From an uncultured Robinsoniella sp. (GTDB lineage: Bacteria > Bacillota > Clostridia > Lachnospirales > Lachnospiraceae): a stretch of DNA of 14,594 nucleotides. Below are positions 1-8,449 of this stretch, one piece after another. The position numbers and the translations under genes are program-made. Under the pieces are notes generated by a model. That model had not been told where the DNA came from. It saw nothing but the letters and a program-made list of their open reading frames with translations, and did not search any database. The DNA is taken from NCBI GenBank assembly GCA_900539655.1, contig UQCR01000148.1, forward strand, positions 1 through 14,594. Direction: 5' to 3'. Within the stretch, counting starts at the first letter, position 1; each line of letters opens with the position of its first letter.

Positions 1-529
1 TGTAAATCGCAGGTATGAGAAATCCTATGATTAATAGAAATATATAGAGCAGCCCGATAACGCTTTTGATTCCCTTACTTCTGCCAACCAGTGCCATTAG
101 AAGAATAAAAATTACTGCAATTGCTGCAATACCCCCGGTTCTGTCATAGTTGAAAATAGAGTAGAAAGGTGAAACCCCTTCTGGGATATCAGCCTTAATT
201 AAAACAGCCTGTCCCGGTTTTACATAAATATTGTGGGTCGTAGATAGAATGTTGTCAAATTCCAGTTCTTTTCCCTTTTGTTCCCCCTCTTTTATATATA
301 TCCTTACCTTCTGGGTTCCCAGTATACGTGGATCATTTCCATCTGCTTTCTCCAATTCCTCAGACAAAACCTCAGTTACTTTTCCCTTAACGTAGCGAAT
401 GGTGCTGGAGTCCGCAAACTCATAAGACATATCCGTTCTTTGATAGAAAATGAACGTTGCTGCAATTGTTAGTATAAATACAGCTAAAAATGCAAGCCAT
501 TTTTTATCCATCCCATATTTTTTTAACAT
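1..529 (-). CDS. YibE/F family membrane protein, N-terminal part (runs off left edge)
   Basis: The minus strand is open from an ATG at 529 to the window edge, 176 codons with no stop. The start has a GGAG ribosome binding site about 8 bases upstream. Visible features are a first membrane segment at about residues 11-29 (WLAFLAVFILTIAATFIFY), an extracytoplasmic domain at about 30-130 with the pattern VKPGQ, and further membrane segments at about 132-149 and 156-174 separated by a short basic loop (GRSKGIKS). This layout of N-terminal anchor, soluble beta domain, then a multi-pass block with an 'RxKGxxS' loop matches the N-terminus of YibE/F proteins. That is a Firmicutes integral membrane family of unproven function, usually about 350-400 residues and often followed by a second YibE/F gene. 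The C-terminal half lies outside the window. It is codirectional with the phosphatase upstream but separated by a likely terminator. Confidence 0.8.
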   Translation of the reverse strand, partial: MLKKYGMDKKWLAFLAVFILTIAATFIFYQRTDMSYEFADSSTIRYVKGKVTEVLSEELEKADGNDPRILGTQKVRIYIKEGEQKGKELEFDNILSTTHNIYVKPGQAVLIKADIPEGVSPFYSIFNYDRTGGIAAIAVIFILLMALVGRSKGIKSVIGLLYIFLLIIGFLIPAIY

Positions 530-550
530 CTGTAATCTCCTGTTCCGCAA

Positions 551-634
551 AAACAGAGCAGTGGCAGTAAACAGCAGGAAAAAGGCGCCTGACTCAGCCT
601 TTTAGACTCCGGTTTAACTACAGCAGCTCTGTTT
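551..634 (-). terminator. Nested inverted repeats with likely rho-independent terminator after the phosphatase gene
   Basis: Read on the minus strand, AAAAGGC (603-597) pairs with GCCTTTT (586-580) across a 10-base loop and ends in a run of Ts, as a terminator for the phosphatase gene would. A longer-range repeat encloses it: AAACAGAGC (plus strand 551-559) against GCTCTGTTT (626-634), also ending in a T run on the minus strand. The structure lies between the phosphatase stop (698) and the YibE/F start (529). The inner hairpin is the better-supported terminator. The outer arms may be coincidental or may form an alternative fold in a YibE/F leader. Confidence 0.55.
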
Positions 635-697
635 CAAATTTTTATTCAAATCCTATTTGTATATATTATTGAATTTCTAACTTTACTTAATGGCTAT

Positions 698-3600
698 TTA
701 CTTTTTCTTAGACACTATGTTAATTTTACATACCGCTTTTTTGCCGCTTCCGTCCTTCGCGGTACAGGTAATTTTAACCCTGCCGGTTTTTTTCGCTGTC
801 ACCACTCCCTTGGAGGTAACCGTGGCAATTTTGGGATCAGATGTTGTCCAGATTACTTTCTTGTTTGCTGCATTTACCGGTTTTACAACGGCATTCAGTC
901 TTAATTTTCCACCTGCTTTCATTTCGGCTTTTTTATCCATTGAAATTTTAGAGGATTTAATTTTTTTATTTACTACCGTTACTTTTACAGTATCCTTTTT
1001 ACCATTTGCCGTCTTTACCTTAATCTCAACTATTCCTGCTTTTTTGGCTTTAACCACTCCTTTAGCATTAACAGTTGCTATTTTTTTATCTGAGGAACTC
1101 CAGGTAAGCTTTTTATCTGTTGCGTTCTTAGGCGAAACAACTGCTTTTAACCAGGTATATTTTTTACCCTTTTGAATTGTAATTTTGCTGTGGCTTAATT
1201 TCACTTTGGAAGCTTTGACAACCGCTGGTTTATCTGTTCCCTGCTGTACCGCTTTTACAATCACGGTTCTGTGCTGAGTTACGGTATTGCCTGACTTGTC
1301 ACTTACAGTATAAGTGAGTGTATAAGTTCCGGGTTTTGATGTATCCACCTCTCCTGTGCAGATCACTTTTCCGGTAAGGTCTCCATCCCTGTCATCTTTT
1401 GCGCTGACTCCCTGCATTTTATCAAACTTACTGCCTGCGGTAATCACCGTACTTGTGGGAATGGTTAATACCGGTGCTGTCTTATCCGGTACCACTGGCT
1501 GTTCTTTAGCCTTAACCGTTATTTTACGAACGGATTCCCCTTTGTTGCCTGCCTTGTCAGTAACGGTATATACCAACTCTGTAGTGCCCGGACGGGAAGT
1601 ATCTACCTGTCCCTGAACCTGGATACCCGCCGTTACATCTCCATCTACATTATCTGATGCACTTACACCAGCCATAGGGTCAAATGCATCCCCTACGGTA
1701 AGTACTGTGTTTTCCGGAAAGCTGATTACTGGTGCTATGGTATCCGGAATTTCTTTTTCCGTGGTTACTGTCAGATCCATAAAATCAAAATATACATCAG
1801 AGCTGTCGATCCGCCCATTGTGTATTTCTACTGCTATGGTATTCGTACCATCTTTTAACATACTGAAGTCTTCCAGCTGGAAAGTCCCTTTCAGTGGATC
1901 ACTCTTGTTGGAACCGCCATAGGACATATTGCTTTCAAATCCACCCTCCGGTTCGTAATAGGATACCACCTTTTGTCCATTGATATAAACAATAGCCGCA
2001 TCATCATACATCAGGCTTCCCGTCAGTTCTACTACTTTTTGTGCATCTGCAAGATCAAACGTAGTGCGGAAGAAATACGTTGGGATGTCATCTTTTGTAC
2101 CCTCTATATACTGAGTCAAAAGAGTATTGGGAATGCATCCTCCACCCAGGTCTGCAATCTGTCCTTTTTTAGCTCCAAAGCTGCCCTTTGCACTGATCCA
2201 TGCAGAATCTTCAAAGTCTGGAGCGGTCCACGCCGTCCTGCTTTCCAGATTCTCAGCCGGATCGGTGTTGTTATCCAGATACTTCCACGTGGTATCCTGG
2301 GTTGTAATAAGTGTGGTCTCTTCTATTACAGATTCCTTTACCGTAACGATTCTCTTTTTGACAGTTTCATTTCCTGCAGCATCGGATACCCGGTATGTTA
2401 ATTCATAGGTTCCCGGTGTCATGTTGTCTACACTGCCTTCTACCATCACGGACCCTGTGATGTCTCCATCTCTGTCATCCACTGCGGTAATTCCATCCAT
2501 CGGATCAAAATCTTCGCCGGTTCTAAGCTCTGTAGCCGCCGGCACATTTAACTCCGGAGCCGTCTTATCTTCATCCAGTACAGTTATTGTACGAATTATT
2601 TTAGCTTCATTTCCTGCTGTATCGGATACGGTATAGGTTAAGGTATACTGACCTGGCTTGCTGGTATCTACTTTGCCTTCTACTTTTATTTTACCGGTAA
2701 TGTCCCCGTCCTTGTTATCCAATGCCGTTACCCCTTCTAACGGATCAAAAGCCTTGCCCACGATAACAGTATCATTATCCGGAGTGGTAATTACGGGTGC
2801 GATAAAATCAGCATCTGCATCCACACCTTTATATATCGTAAAATCATCCACCAGACTCATGTCGCTTGTGCGGTATGTGGTAAACTGCATGGAGGTATCC
2901 GTTACCTTTACATTGGTGATATTGGGTACGCTCTCCTGGTTTTTTACTGCTGCAAATGGGTAATCATAATTCTGTATACTGTAGAATTTACTGCCGCTGG
3001 CTGAATTTGCGGTTAAGTAGAGTACTTCTCCCTCATTCGGGTTTACAACCTGTGATTCTACCTCGTCTGTTTTAACCGGGTTTGTTCCATCCATCATATA
3101 AGTTCTGGTGTAAACATGGTCATGTCCCATAAGGACTGCATCTATACCCAAATCAGAAAATACAGGAGGAAGTTCATTTCTTCTCTGAATAATATCTGAA
3201 TCCTGGGTGTGGGATGCCGTACTGTAAACGGAATGGTGGAAGGTTACCACTTTCCATTTGGCATCAGCTCCCTGTGCAGCTACCGTATCTTCCAGGAACT
3301 GTTTATGTTTTGCGGTACTTTTATCATTGGAATTAATGGACATAAATAATACGTCATCATATTTATACCAGTAATCCCCGCTGAATTCTCCTGCTGTAAC
3401 GGTTGTCTGGTCTACATTTGGAATATTAAAGTGCTCGCTGTATGCGTTGCCTTTGGTATCATGGTTTCCAACGTTTGTAGCGATGGGAAGGCTTTTCAGC
3501 TCTTCCGGTGCCAGATAAGAAGTATACTGGCTTTCACTGTTGTTTGTATTTACCTGATCTCCTGCTGAAATCAGAAAACTGCTCTCCGGGAACTGGTTCA

Positions 3601-4084
3601 TTGCTTTATTCAGCGTATCCTCCCATCCCTTTTGATCGGAAGCCTGGGAACCTGCCCCAATCTGAGGGTCTCCAGCCAGTAAAAAACTAAATCCGCCGTC
3701 AAAATTTTCGGTGTCGTAATCATAAAGCTCCGACCAGCTGCCATCGTTTCCTACACGGTATACATACTGGGTATTTTCTTCCAGTCCCGTTATGGCCGCT
3801 TTATTGCTATAATATCCGCTTTTATTCCCCGCTGCCGCTGTAACAGCTGCTGCTTCCATATGCGCCTCTGGAAAATCTTCACCTGACATATCTGATTTTT
3901 TCGCCCATTGCACGGTTCCGGCTTTATCAGACTTGCTGTACCAGTTTACATAGATCTCTGTTTCGTCAGTGCCAACTCCCAGTGAGAGGGAATCCACTTC
4001 CGCCTTCTGGTCAGCCGCAAGAACAGGCATTGTAAAGGTTACAAGCATCAACCCCATAGTTGCCATTGCTAATAATTTTTTCAT
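698..4084 (-). CDS. Secreted purple-acid-phosphatase-like metallophosphoesterase with DUF5011 and BIG_2 repeats
   Basis: Predicted exported phosphoesterase of 1128 residues that would hydrolyse phosphomonoesters or diesters outside the cell. The start is the MKKLLAM methionine at 4084, because a strong AGGAGG site precedes it and a signal peptide follows at once (about 1-24, PVLAA). A longer frame from 4126 lacks both. Domains in order: Fn3-like purple acid phosphatase N-domain (about 30-128); metallophosphoesterase (about 130-400) with AGDPQ (D139), SAGDQ (D176), GNHD (207-209), FHHS (283-284) and MGHDH (321-323), the full metal-ligand set; two DUF5011 Ig-like repeats (about 426-504, 506-584); a galactose-binding-like beta domain (about 589-776); two more DUF5011 repeats (about 782-860, 866-944); and two BIG_2 repeats (about 959-1038, 1043-1124). 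There is no LPXTG signal; the end is lysine-rich (SKKK). It is probably released or wall-associated by charge. The true substrate is unknown. A PhoP-like box lies upstream. Confidence 0.9.
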   Translation of the reverse strand: MKKLLAMATMGLMLVTFTMPVLAADQKAEVDSLSLGVGTDETEIYVNWYSKSDKAGTVQWAKKSDMSGEDFPEAHMEAAAVTAAAGNKSGYYSNKAAITGLEENTQYVYRVGNDGSWSELYDYDTENFDGGFSFLLAGDPQIGAGSQASDQKGWEDTLNKAMNQFPESSFLISAGDQVNTNNSESQYTSYLAPEELKSLPIATNVGNHDTKGNAYSEHFNIPNVDQTTVTAGEFSGDYWYKYDDVLFMSINSNDKSTAKHKQFLEDTVAAQGADAKWKVVTFHHSVYSTASHTQDSDIIQRRNELPPVFSDLGIDAVLMGHDHVYTRTYMMDGTNPVKTDEVESQVVNPNEGEVLYLTANSASGSKFYSIQNYDYPFAAVKNQESVPNITNVKVTDTSMQFTTYRTSDMSLVDDFTIYKGVDADADFIAPVITTPDNDTVIVGKAFDPLEGVTALDNKDGDITGKIKVEGKVDTSKPGQYTLTYTVSDTAGNEAKIIRTITVLDEDKTAPELNVPAATELRTGEDFDPMDGITAVDDRDGDITGSVMVEGSVDNMTPGTYELTYRVSDAAGNETVKKRIVTVKESVIEETTLITTQDTTWKYLDNNTDPAENLESRTAWTAPDFEDSAWISAKGSFGAKKGQIADLGGGCIPNTLLTQYIEGTKDDIPTYFFRTTFDLADAQKVVELTGSLMYDDAAIVYINGQKVVSYYEPEGGFESNMSYGGSNKSDPLKGTFQLEDFSMLKDGTNTIAVEIHNGRIDSSDVYFDFMDLTVTTEKEIPDTIAPVISFPENTVLTVGDAFDPMAGVSASDNVDGDVTAGIQVQGQVDTSRPGTTELVYTVTDKAGNKGESVRKITVKAKEQPVVPDKTAPVLTIPTSTVITAGSKFDKMQGVSAKDDRDGDLTGKVICTGEVDTSKPGTYTLTYTVSDKSGNTVTQHRTVIVKAVQQGTDKPAVVKASKVKLSHSKITIQKGKKYTWLKAVVSPKNATDKKLTWSSSDKKIATVNAKGVVKAKKAGIVEIKVKTANGKKDTVKVTVVNKKIKSSKISMDKKAEMKAGGKLRLNAVVKPVNAANKKVIWTTSDPKIATVTSKGVVTAKKTGRVKITCTAKDGSGKKAVCKINIVSKKK

Positions 4085-4111
4085 ATTGTCCTCCTGTTTT
4101 TCAAATATAAC

Positions 4112-4154
4112 TGATAACAATTCCATGATTGATATGGTAGCAATCCGGTTATCA
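4112..4154 (-). repeat. Inverted repeat in the phosphatase 5' leader
   Basis: TGATAAC (4112-4118) and GTTATCA (4148-4154) are perfect 7-base inverted arms, with an inner CCAT (4123-4126)/ATGG (4134-4137) pair. The arms lie between the predicted transcription start and the ribosome binding site of the phosphatase gene. They could form an mRNA hairpin or serve as an operator. No function can be assigned. Confidence 0.4.
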
Positions 4155-4164
4155 TTTCTGTTAT

Positions 4165-4218
4165 ATTCTAGGGGGACAATGTTAATATCATTTACTAATT
4201 ATGTAAATTATAAGTAAA
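4165..4218 (-). promoter_or_regulatory. Candidate PhoP box and -10 element of the phosphatase gene
   Basis: On the minus strand, TTTACT (4218-4213), TTTACA (4207-4202), AGTAAA (4196-4191, off-consensus) and TTAACA (4185-4180) start exactly 11 bases apart. The Bacillus PhoP box is tandem TT(A/C/T)ACA hexamers at about 11-base pitch covering roughly -22 to -60. Nine bases after the last hexamer is TAGAAT (4170-4165), a 5/6 match to a -10 box, so the hexamers sit at the position expected for PhoP activation. No good -35 is present at the usual distance, which fits activator dependence. Three of the four hexamers match. Binding itself is an inference. Confidence 0.5.
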
Positions 4219-4236
4219 AACTGGAAATAGATGGTT

Positions 4237-7200
4237 TTAAATGTATTCATCCTCCACTTCACTTGACAGCTGTGAGAAGTCCATCCGTTCAAATTCCTGA
4301 ATGGAAATACTCTTTTTATTTGGGTTGGCAAAAACAAAGGTCTTATCCACATTTTCCAGGTAATTCTGCATTTTATCATTGGTTGCGCTGATGATTACCT
4401 GAAAACCCAGATCCCGGATCAGCTTGATGCAGCTTGCCACTTTTTCTCCGTCCATCTTGGAAAATGCTTCATCCAGAATCACCAGCCGAATAGTGGGATT
4501 GCGCTGAATCTTCGGAGGCAGGTTAAAGCGGTATGCCTGGGCAAAACTTGCCAGCAGGGCCACATAGAGGGGATTTTGTCCCTCTCCGCCGGAGTTTTTC
4601 TTCAACATCCTGCTCAGATGAATCTTAATTGTCTCATTTTCACTCTGGATCGTCTGCTGCATATCAAAGGAGAGATAGGTCCTGTAATCGGCATACTTGT
4701 CCATATTCCGCTTAGCCTCTTCCATTTCTTCCTGGGTTGCATTTTCCGGCGGGATAAAAATGGAGATCAGTTCGCTGATCAACTCCCCATAGTGGTTTTC
4801 ATGGGCTATGGTAAATAAATTCATCTGGTTTTCCATAGACAGGGACAGGTCAGAAGGATTTATTTCCAGGGAATCATCCATGAACATATCGTAAAATCTT
4901 CCATCCGGTCCTTTGTTTTTAGCAAAGATGAACTGGTATTTGTCTTTGCCAAAGTCCAGTCTGCTGATAATCCGGTTCAGCTCGTCTTTACGCTGCATTG
5001 CCTCTACAATGGCGCTGCGGATTTTCAGCATAAAATCATTTTTAAATTCCCTGGTTGCAAGGCGAGCCCGCTCCCCGGCTATTTCCATAAATTTAGGAAG
5101 GTTATCACATTTAAGCCTTTCCAGTAATTCATCGTATTCTCTGTTATCTTCCCGGTCATGGGCAAATCCTCTGGTTGGATAATGAAGCAGGTATTGGTGG
5201 CGCAGGGCACATAATTCCCGGAAGCACTCTTCCTTTCCCCGAAGTGCCGTATTTACCTGCCCGGTAAAATAGTCCCGCAGCTTCTCGAAGTTTGGATTCG
5301 TCTTTTTCTTCAGATATTCCTGCACTTCGGCTTCCATGTCTGTCTCAGTCAAAATATTTTTTTCTTTCTGGGTCAGTTCTTCTTCCAGATTCAAATGCAG
5401 GCGTTTCCCATCGATTATTTCCTCCTGCTTCTTCCACATGGCTTTCTGAATGCTTTCCCGCCAACGCCTTTTTTCCTTTTGAAGTTTTAGCAGTTCATTT
5501 CTGTTTTTTTCCAGAGAAGCGATATCTTTTTCCCGCAGTTTCTGAATTCTCAGTTCCAGATCCTTTTTACCCTTTTCCTTCGCCCTGCAGTCCCGGATGT
5601 CTAAAAGCCAGTCCATGTATTCTGCCACATCGTTTGGCAGGCTTTCCATTTCCAGCATCCTGTCATAGGACCTTCTGGTTTCCAGACGGGGATCCAGCTC
5701 TTTTACCAGTTCCTGGCTTCTTTTATTTAACTGCTTCATTCTCCTGCGCAGGCTGTCCGCACCGATATAAGCCCATCTGGTATAATTATCCGGATTGATA
5801 TGCTGCAGCTTGAACCCCTGATACAGAATGCATTCCGGCGTAATACCAATTGAAGATTCCCGGAGTTCCTCCACACTGCTGCATTTCATAACGTTTCCAA
5901 GCAAAAAATTAATATAAGCCCGGACATGTCCTTCTTTTGCAGTAACTTCCTCTGCAAGGGAACCCTTCTTACACCTGAATTCCTTCTGCATCATTTTTTC
6001 CGTATCCAGAACGGCTGCCTGGTAATATTTCTTTTTATCCAGACTTCTGTAAATCTCCATTGCATCCCCTGCAAATGCCGGTTCAACGATAATCGCCAGC
6101 TTGTGATTCCCCATATACCCCTCAACAGCATTTCGCCATTTTTCATCCCGAATTTCCAGCAGGTCAGCCAGTATGTCTACCTTAACCGGTTTTCCGGCCT
6201 TTTCACAAAGCCGATACGCCAGCTGCTGTCTTGCATCCTGCAGTTCTTTGGGATAGGACTTTCTGCCATGGTGCAGTTCTTTTAATTCCTCCAGTATCTT
6301 TTTCTGCTCAGACTTCAGGGTGCGGATATCCATGTCCATATCCTGCTTCTGTTCTGTTACCTCGGTCAGCAGGTCACGGATAGATGCCTGCAGATGATGC
6401 AATTCCACCTCCGAAATCTCGTACTTGATGAATTTTTCGATATCCCAGATGACAGAATTAGAGGTCATATCCTGTTCCACCCACTCTTTGAGCCTTAATG
6501 CAGTCTGGTCCCATCGTGCCTTACTCTTTCCCATACGCTCCAGCAGCTCATTGATGCTGACCAGTTGCTGCTTTAATTCTTCATACCCGGTTGCAGAAAT
6601 ATGCTTTAGTATCTCATCGGCGGTTTTCCCCAGTTCTTCAATTTCCCGGTCTAAAACCCCGATCTGCTCTTTCTGCCCCGTTATATCCTGGGTATAGAGA
6701 ATAACTTTGTTCTGTAGGGCAGCCACCCGTTCCCTGAGCTGCAGAATATCCATTTTTTCTGTGAAATAACTGTATTTTTTCCGCTCCTGCTCTTTATTGC
6801 AGACCTTCCGGTACCATGTGTGGATTTCTTTCAGTTCCTCTATTTCCTTGCAGGTATCCTCAATTTTCTTGCGCATTCTGCCATACTGCATGACGCTTTC
6901 CTGCATATCTTCTATATGAATATCCTGTTCCATACAGATATATTCTTTTACAAAGTCCTCCAGCCTGATGTTCATCTTAAAGGGAATTGCCCGTTTGAAC
7001 AGCAGCGGGAACTTCTCCATATCCAGCCCGCCCAGATAGATATCGTAAAGCTGTCTTCTGAAACGTTCATTATGGGAAGTATAAAAACACGCTTCCTTCT
7101 CAAAACGATGTTGCAGCTCCGTTTTTATTTCAGCCACAGACATACATCTGCGGGCAGCCCGGTAACCATGTTCCAGAAGCGGCCCGTTATGCCAGAAAAA

Positions 7201-7620
7201 TACCCTGCCAATTTCATTTGTGGTGGTGTCCACATCAAATGCCACGCCTACACACTGGCATTCCAACGTATCGGTACGTGCCAGCTCCAGAACAATGGTG
7301 CTTGAGAAATTCTCATTTCTCAGATAGGAAAATTCATTATCATCCCCAATATTGATCATCCCCCGCAGATATTCTATCAAACTGCGGTCAGAGTCATCTG
7401 CTGCTGCTTTATTGAAAAATCCCCTGCCGTCTGTATTCGCATACAGCACAATCTGCATGGCATCTATAATAGTAGACTTTCCGCTCCCGGAATGTCCGGT
7501 AAAAAAATTTATTTCCTGGTTAAAGGAGAGGATTTTACGGTCTATATAATGCCAGTTGTTCAGACACATTCTGGACAATGCCTCAAATTTATGCTTTGTC
7601 TTCGTCATTGGTTCCTTCAT
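4237..7620 (-). CDS. jetC: JetC/MksB-type SMC-like ATPase of a Wadjet/MksBEF complex
   Basis: SMC-family ATPase (1127 residues) expected to extrude DNA loops together with JetA and JetB. The ATPase head is split in the SMC manner. Walker A GHSGSGKST lies at residues 42-50, the ABC signature NSGGEGQ near 1010, and Walker B LVILDEAF with its catalytic glutamate near 1047-1053, followed by a D-loop-like SKMD. Between them are long charged coiled coils (about 235-455 and about 630-890) around a globular hinge-like part (about 470-625). All ATPase motifs look intact. The start at 7620 (MKEPMTKT) is chosen for its AGAAGGAGAAG ribosome binding site; 7650 and 7608 are in-frame alternatives. It overlaps the end of jetB by about 32 bases, implying translational coupling. 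In known Wadjet operons jetD usually accompanies these genes. Here the next gene downstream is an unrelated phosphatase and no jetD is seen. Confidence 0.9.
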   Translation of the reverse strand: MKEPMTKTKHKFEALSRMCLNNWHYIDRKILSFNQEINFFTGHSGSGKSTIIDAMQIVLYANTDGRGFFNKAAADDSDRSLIEYLRGMINIGDDNEFSYLRNENFSSTIVLELARTDTLECQCVGVAFDVDTTTNEIGRVFFWHNGPLLEHGYRAARRCMSVAEIKTELQHRFEKEACFYTSHNERFRRQLYDIYLGGLDMEKFPLLFKRAIPFKMNIRLEDFVKEYICMEQDIHIEDMQESVMQYGRMRKKIEDTCKEIEELKEIHTWYRKVCNKEQERKKYSYFTEKMDILQLRERVAALQNKVILYTQDITGQKEQIGVLDREIEELGKTADEILKHISATGYEELKQQLVSINELLERMGKSKARWDQTALRLKEWVEQDMTSNSVIWDIEKFIKYEISEVELHHLQASIRDLLTEVTEQKQDMDMDIRTLKSEQKKILEELKELHHGRKSYPKELQDARQQLAYRLCEKAGKPVKVDILADLLEIRDEKWRNAVEGYMGNHKLAIIVEPAFAGDAMEIYRSLDKKKYYQAAVLDTEKMMQKEFRCKKGSLAEEVTAKEGHVRAYINFLLGNVMKCSSVEELRESSIGITPECILYQGFKLQHINPDNYTRWAYIGADSLRRRMKQLNKRSQELVKELDPRLETRRSYDRMLEMESLPNDVAEYMDWLLDIRDCRAKEKGKKDLELRIQKLREKDIASLEKNRNELLKLQKEKRRWRESIQKAMWKKQEEIIDGKRLHLNLEEELTQKEKNILTETDMEAEVQEYLKKKTNPNFEKLRDYFTGQVNTALRGKEECFRELCALRHQYLLHYPTRGFAHDREDNREYDELLERLKCDNLPKFMEIAGERARLATREFKNDFMLKIRSAIVEAMQRKDELNRIISRLDFGKDKYQFIFAKNKGPDGRFYDMFMDDSLEINPSDLSLSMENQMNLFTIAHENHYGELISELISIFIPPENATQEEMEEAKRNMDKYADYRTYLSFDMQQTIQSENETIKIHLSRMLKKNSGGEGQNPLYVALLASFAQAYRFNLPPKIQRNPTIRLVILDEAFSKMDGEKVASCIKLIRDLGFQVIISATNDKMQNYLENVDKTFVFANPNKKSISIQEFERMDFSQLSSEVEDEYI

Positions 7621-8449
7621 ATTCTTCTCCTTCTGGTTCTTCTGCTGCATCTGCTTCCTGTATTTCTTCCTGCCTGTCCGCCTCTTCTACTGCGTCTGCT
7701 TCCTGTATTTCTTCCTGCATATCCGCCTCTTCCACTGCGTCTGCTTCCTGTATTTCTTCCTGCATATCCGCCTCTTCTGCTGCATCTGCTTCCCGTGTAT
7801 CTTCTATCTCGTCTTCCTCGGCCTCATACACTTCCTGGGTTTCCGTAATCCCCTCAGCCGGTTCTGCTCTGAGGGATTCTAACATGGCACGGATATCATC
7901 TGTCATGAGAACGACATTAACACATGGGTAGATGATCAGCCGCGCGTTTTGATCCAGTTCATCCATGGCATCGAGGGGTTCCAGAATCTGGTACTTCTTC
8001 AGAAGTGCTACCGCGCGCCGTACCTCCGTATTGGATGGTCTGTCTTTGAGCAGATGGAAACTGCCTACCCGTTCATTCAAATCTCCAAGGGTCGTATAGA
8101 CATTTACACTGGTGGATGCTGCCGACATCTGTTCATCATAGATTAATTTCAGAATCAGAATATAAAGCGTTGCCAGCCTGGGCAGCTTTTCACCCACGAC
8201 ATTTTCTCCCTGTATATATATAATACCCCCCTGGCTGTCATCCAGCAGAGCAATACCGCTGACTGCCAGATATTCCCGAATAAATTCCAGGTGCTTATTG
8301 CAGATTCGGTAATCCTTGTTAAACTGGAATCTGCCCGTTCTCTTATCATATTTTCTTTCTAACAGAAAAGTCTGTTTATATAAAAGCTGAATGACTGCAG
8401 TGACTTCCTGCCTGTCTTCCAGTGATAATTCATCATAATACGTAATCAT
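7589..8449 (-). CDS. jetB: JetB/MksE-like DUF4194 protein with repeat-encoded acidic tail
   Basis: This 286-residue protein lies between jetA and jetC, where the KITE-type subunit belongs. Residues about 10-190 are a compact winged-helix-like DUF4194 region (LLYKQTFLLERKYDK at the N-side, LPRLATLYILILKLIYDE in the middle, DRPSNTEVRRAVALLKKYQIL near the end). DUF4194 proteins bind the kleisin partner (JetA/MksF) in Wadjet and MksBEF. Residues 197-286 are a highly acidic, low-complexity tail with only three basic residues. It contains three 15-residue repeats of the form EADA(A/V)EEAD(M/R)QEEIQ (220-264) and a partial fourth. I do not know such a tail as a standard part of the family. The start at 8449 has only a weak GGT ribosome binding site, and an in-frame TGA lies a little upstream. 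The 164-base gap from jetA contrasts with the jetB-jetC overlap. Confidence 0.85.
   Translation of the reverse strand: MITYYDELSLEDRQEVTAVIQLLYKQTFLLERKYDKRTGRFQFNKDYRICNKHLEFIREYLAVSGIALLDDSQGGIIYIQGENVVGEKLPRLATLYILILKLIYDEQMSAASTSVNVYTTLGDLNERVGSFHLLKDRPSNTEVRRAVALLKKYQILEPLDAMDELDQNARLIIYPCVNVVLMTDDIRAMLESLRAEPAEGITETQEVYEAEEDEIEDTREADAAEEADMQEEIQEADAVEEADMQEEIQEADAVEEADRQEEIQEADAAEEPEGEEYEGTNDEDKA
7638..7794 (-). repeat. 45-bp in-frame tandem repeat in jetB
   Basis: Three complete 45-bp units lie at 7650-7694, 7695-7739 and 7740-7784, flanked by partial units (7638-7649 and from 7785). The units differ at only a few bases. The period is a multiple of three, so gain or loss of a unit would lengthen or shorten the acidic JetB tail by 15 residues without a frameshift. 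There are no unique spacers, so this is not a CRISPR array. Confidence 0.9.

Noticed and set aside
551..634. Cobalamin riboswitch, suggested by GAGTCAGG and TGCCACTG on the minus strand
   Set aside because: The two motifs occur in the wrong order and the rest of the conserved core is missing.
690..1175. Plus-strand open frame of 161 codons
   Set aside because: It is antisense to the lysine/threonine/valine-rich BIG_2 repeats of the phosphatase, which produces long hydrophobic frames by codon bias.
4085..4126. Longer N-terminus of the phosphatase (start at 4126)
   Set aside because: The AGGAGG site and signal peptide both point to the start at 4084; the extension has no ribosome binding site and would bury the signal peptide.
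3969..4217. Small plus-strand gene upstream of the phosphatase
   Set aside because: It overlaps the phosphatase signal peptide region and promoter and has no ribosome binding site.
5292..5798. Plus-strand open frame of 168 codons
   Set aside because: It is antisense to the coiled coil of JetC, has no ribosome binding site and has a composition typical of a shadow frame.
7638..7794. Repeats that look like a short CRISPR array
   Set aside because: The 45-bp units are directly adjacent without spacers and are in frame within jetB.
7492..7931. Three overlapping plus-strand frames rich in Leu/Pro, Phe/Cys or Ser/Ala
   Set aside because: They are shadows of the jetB 45-bp repeat read on the other strand; all three frames remain open because of the repeat.
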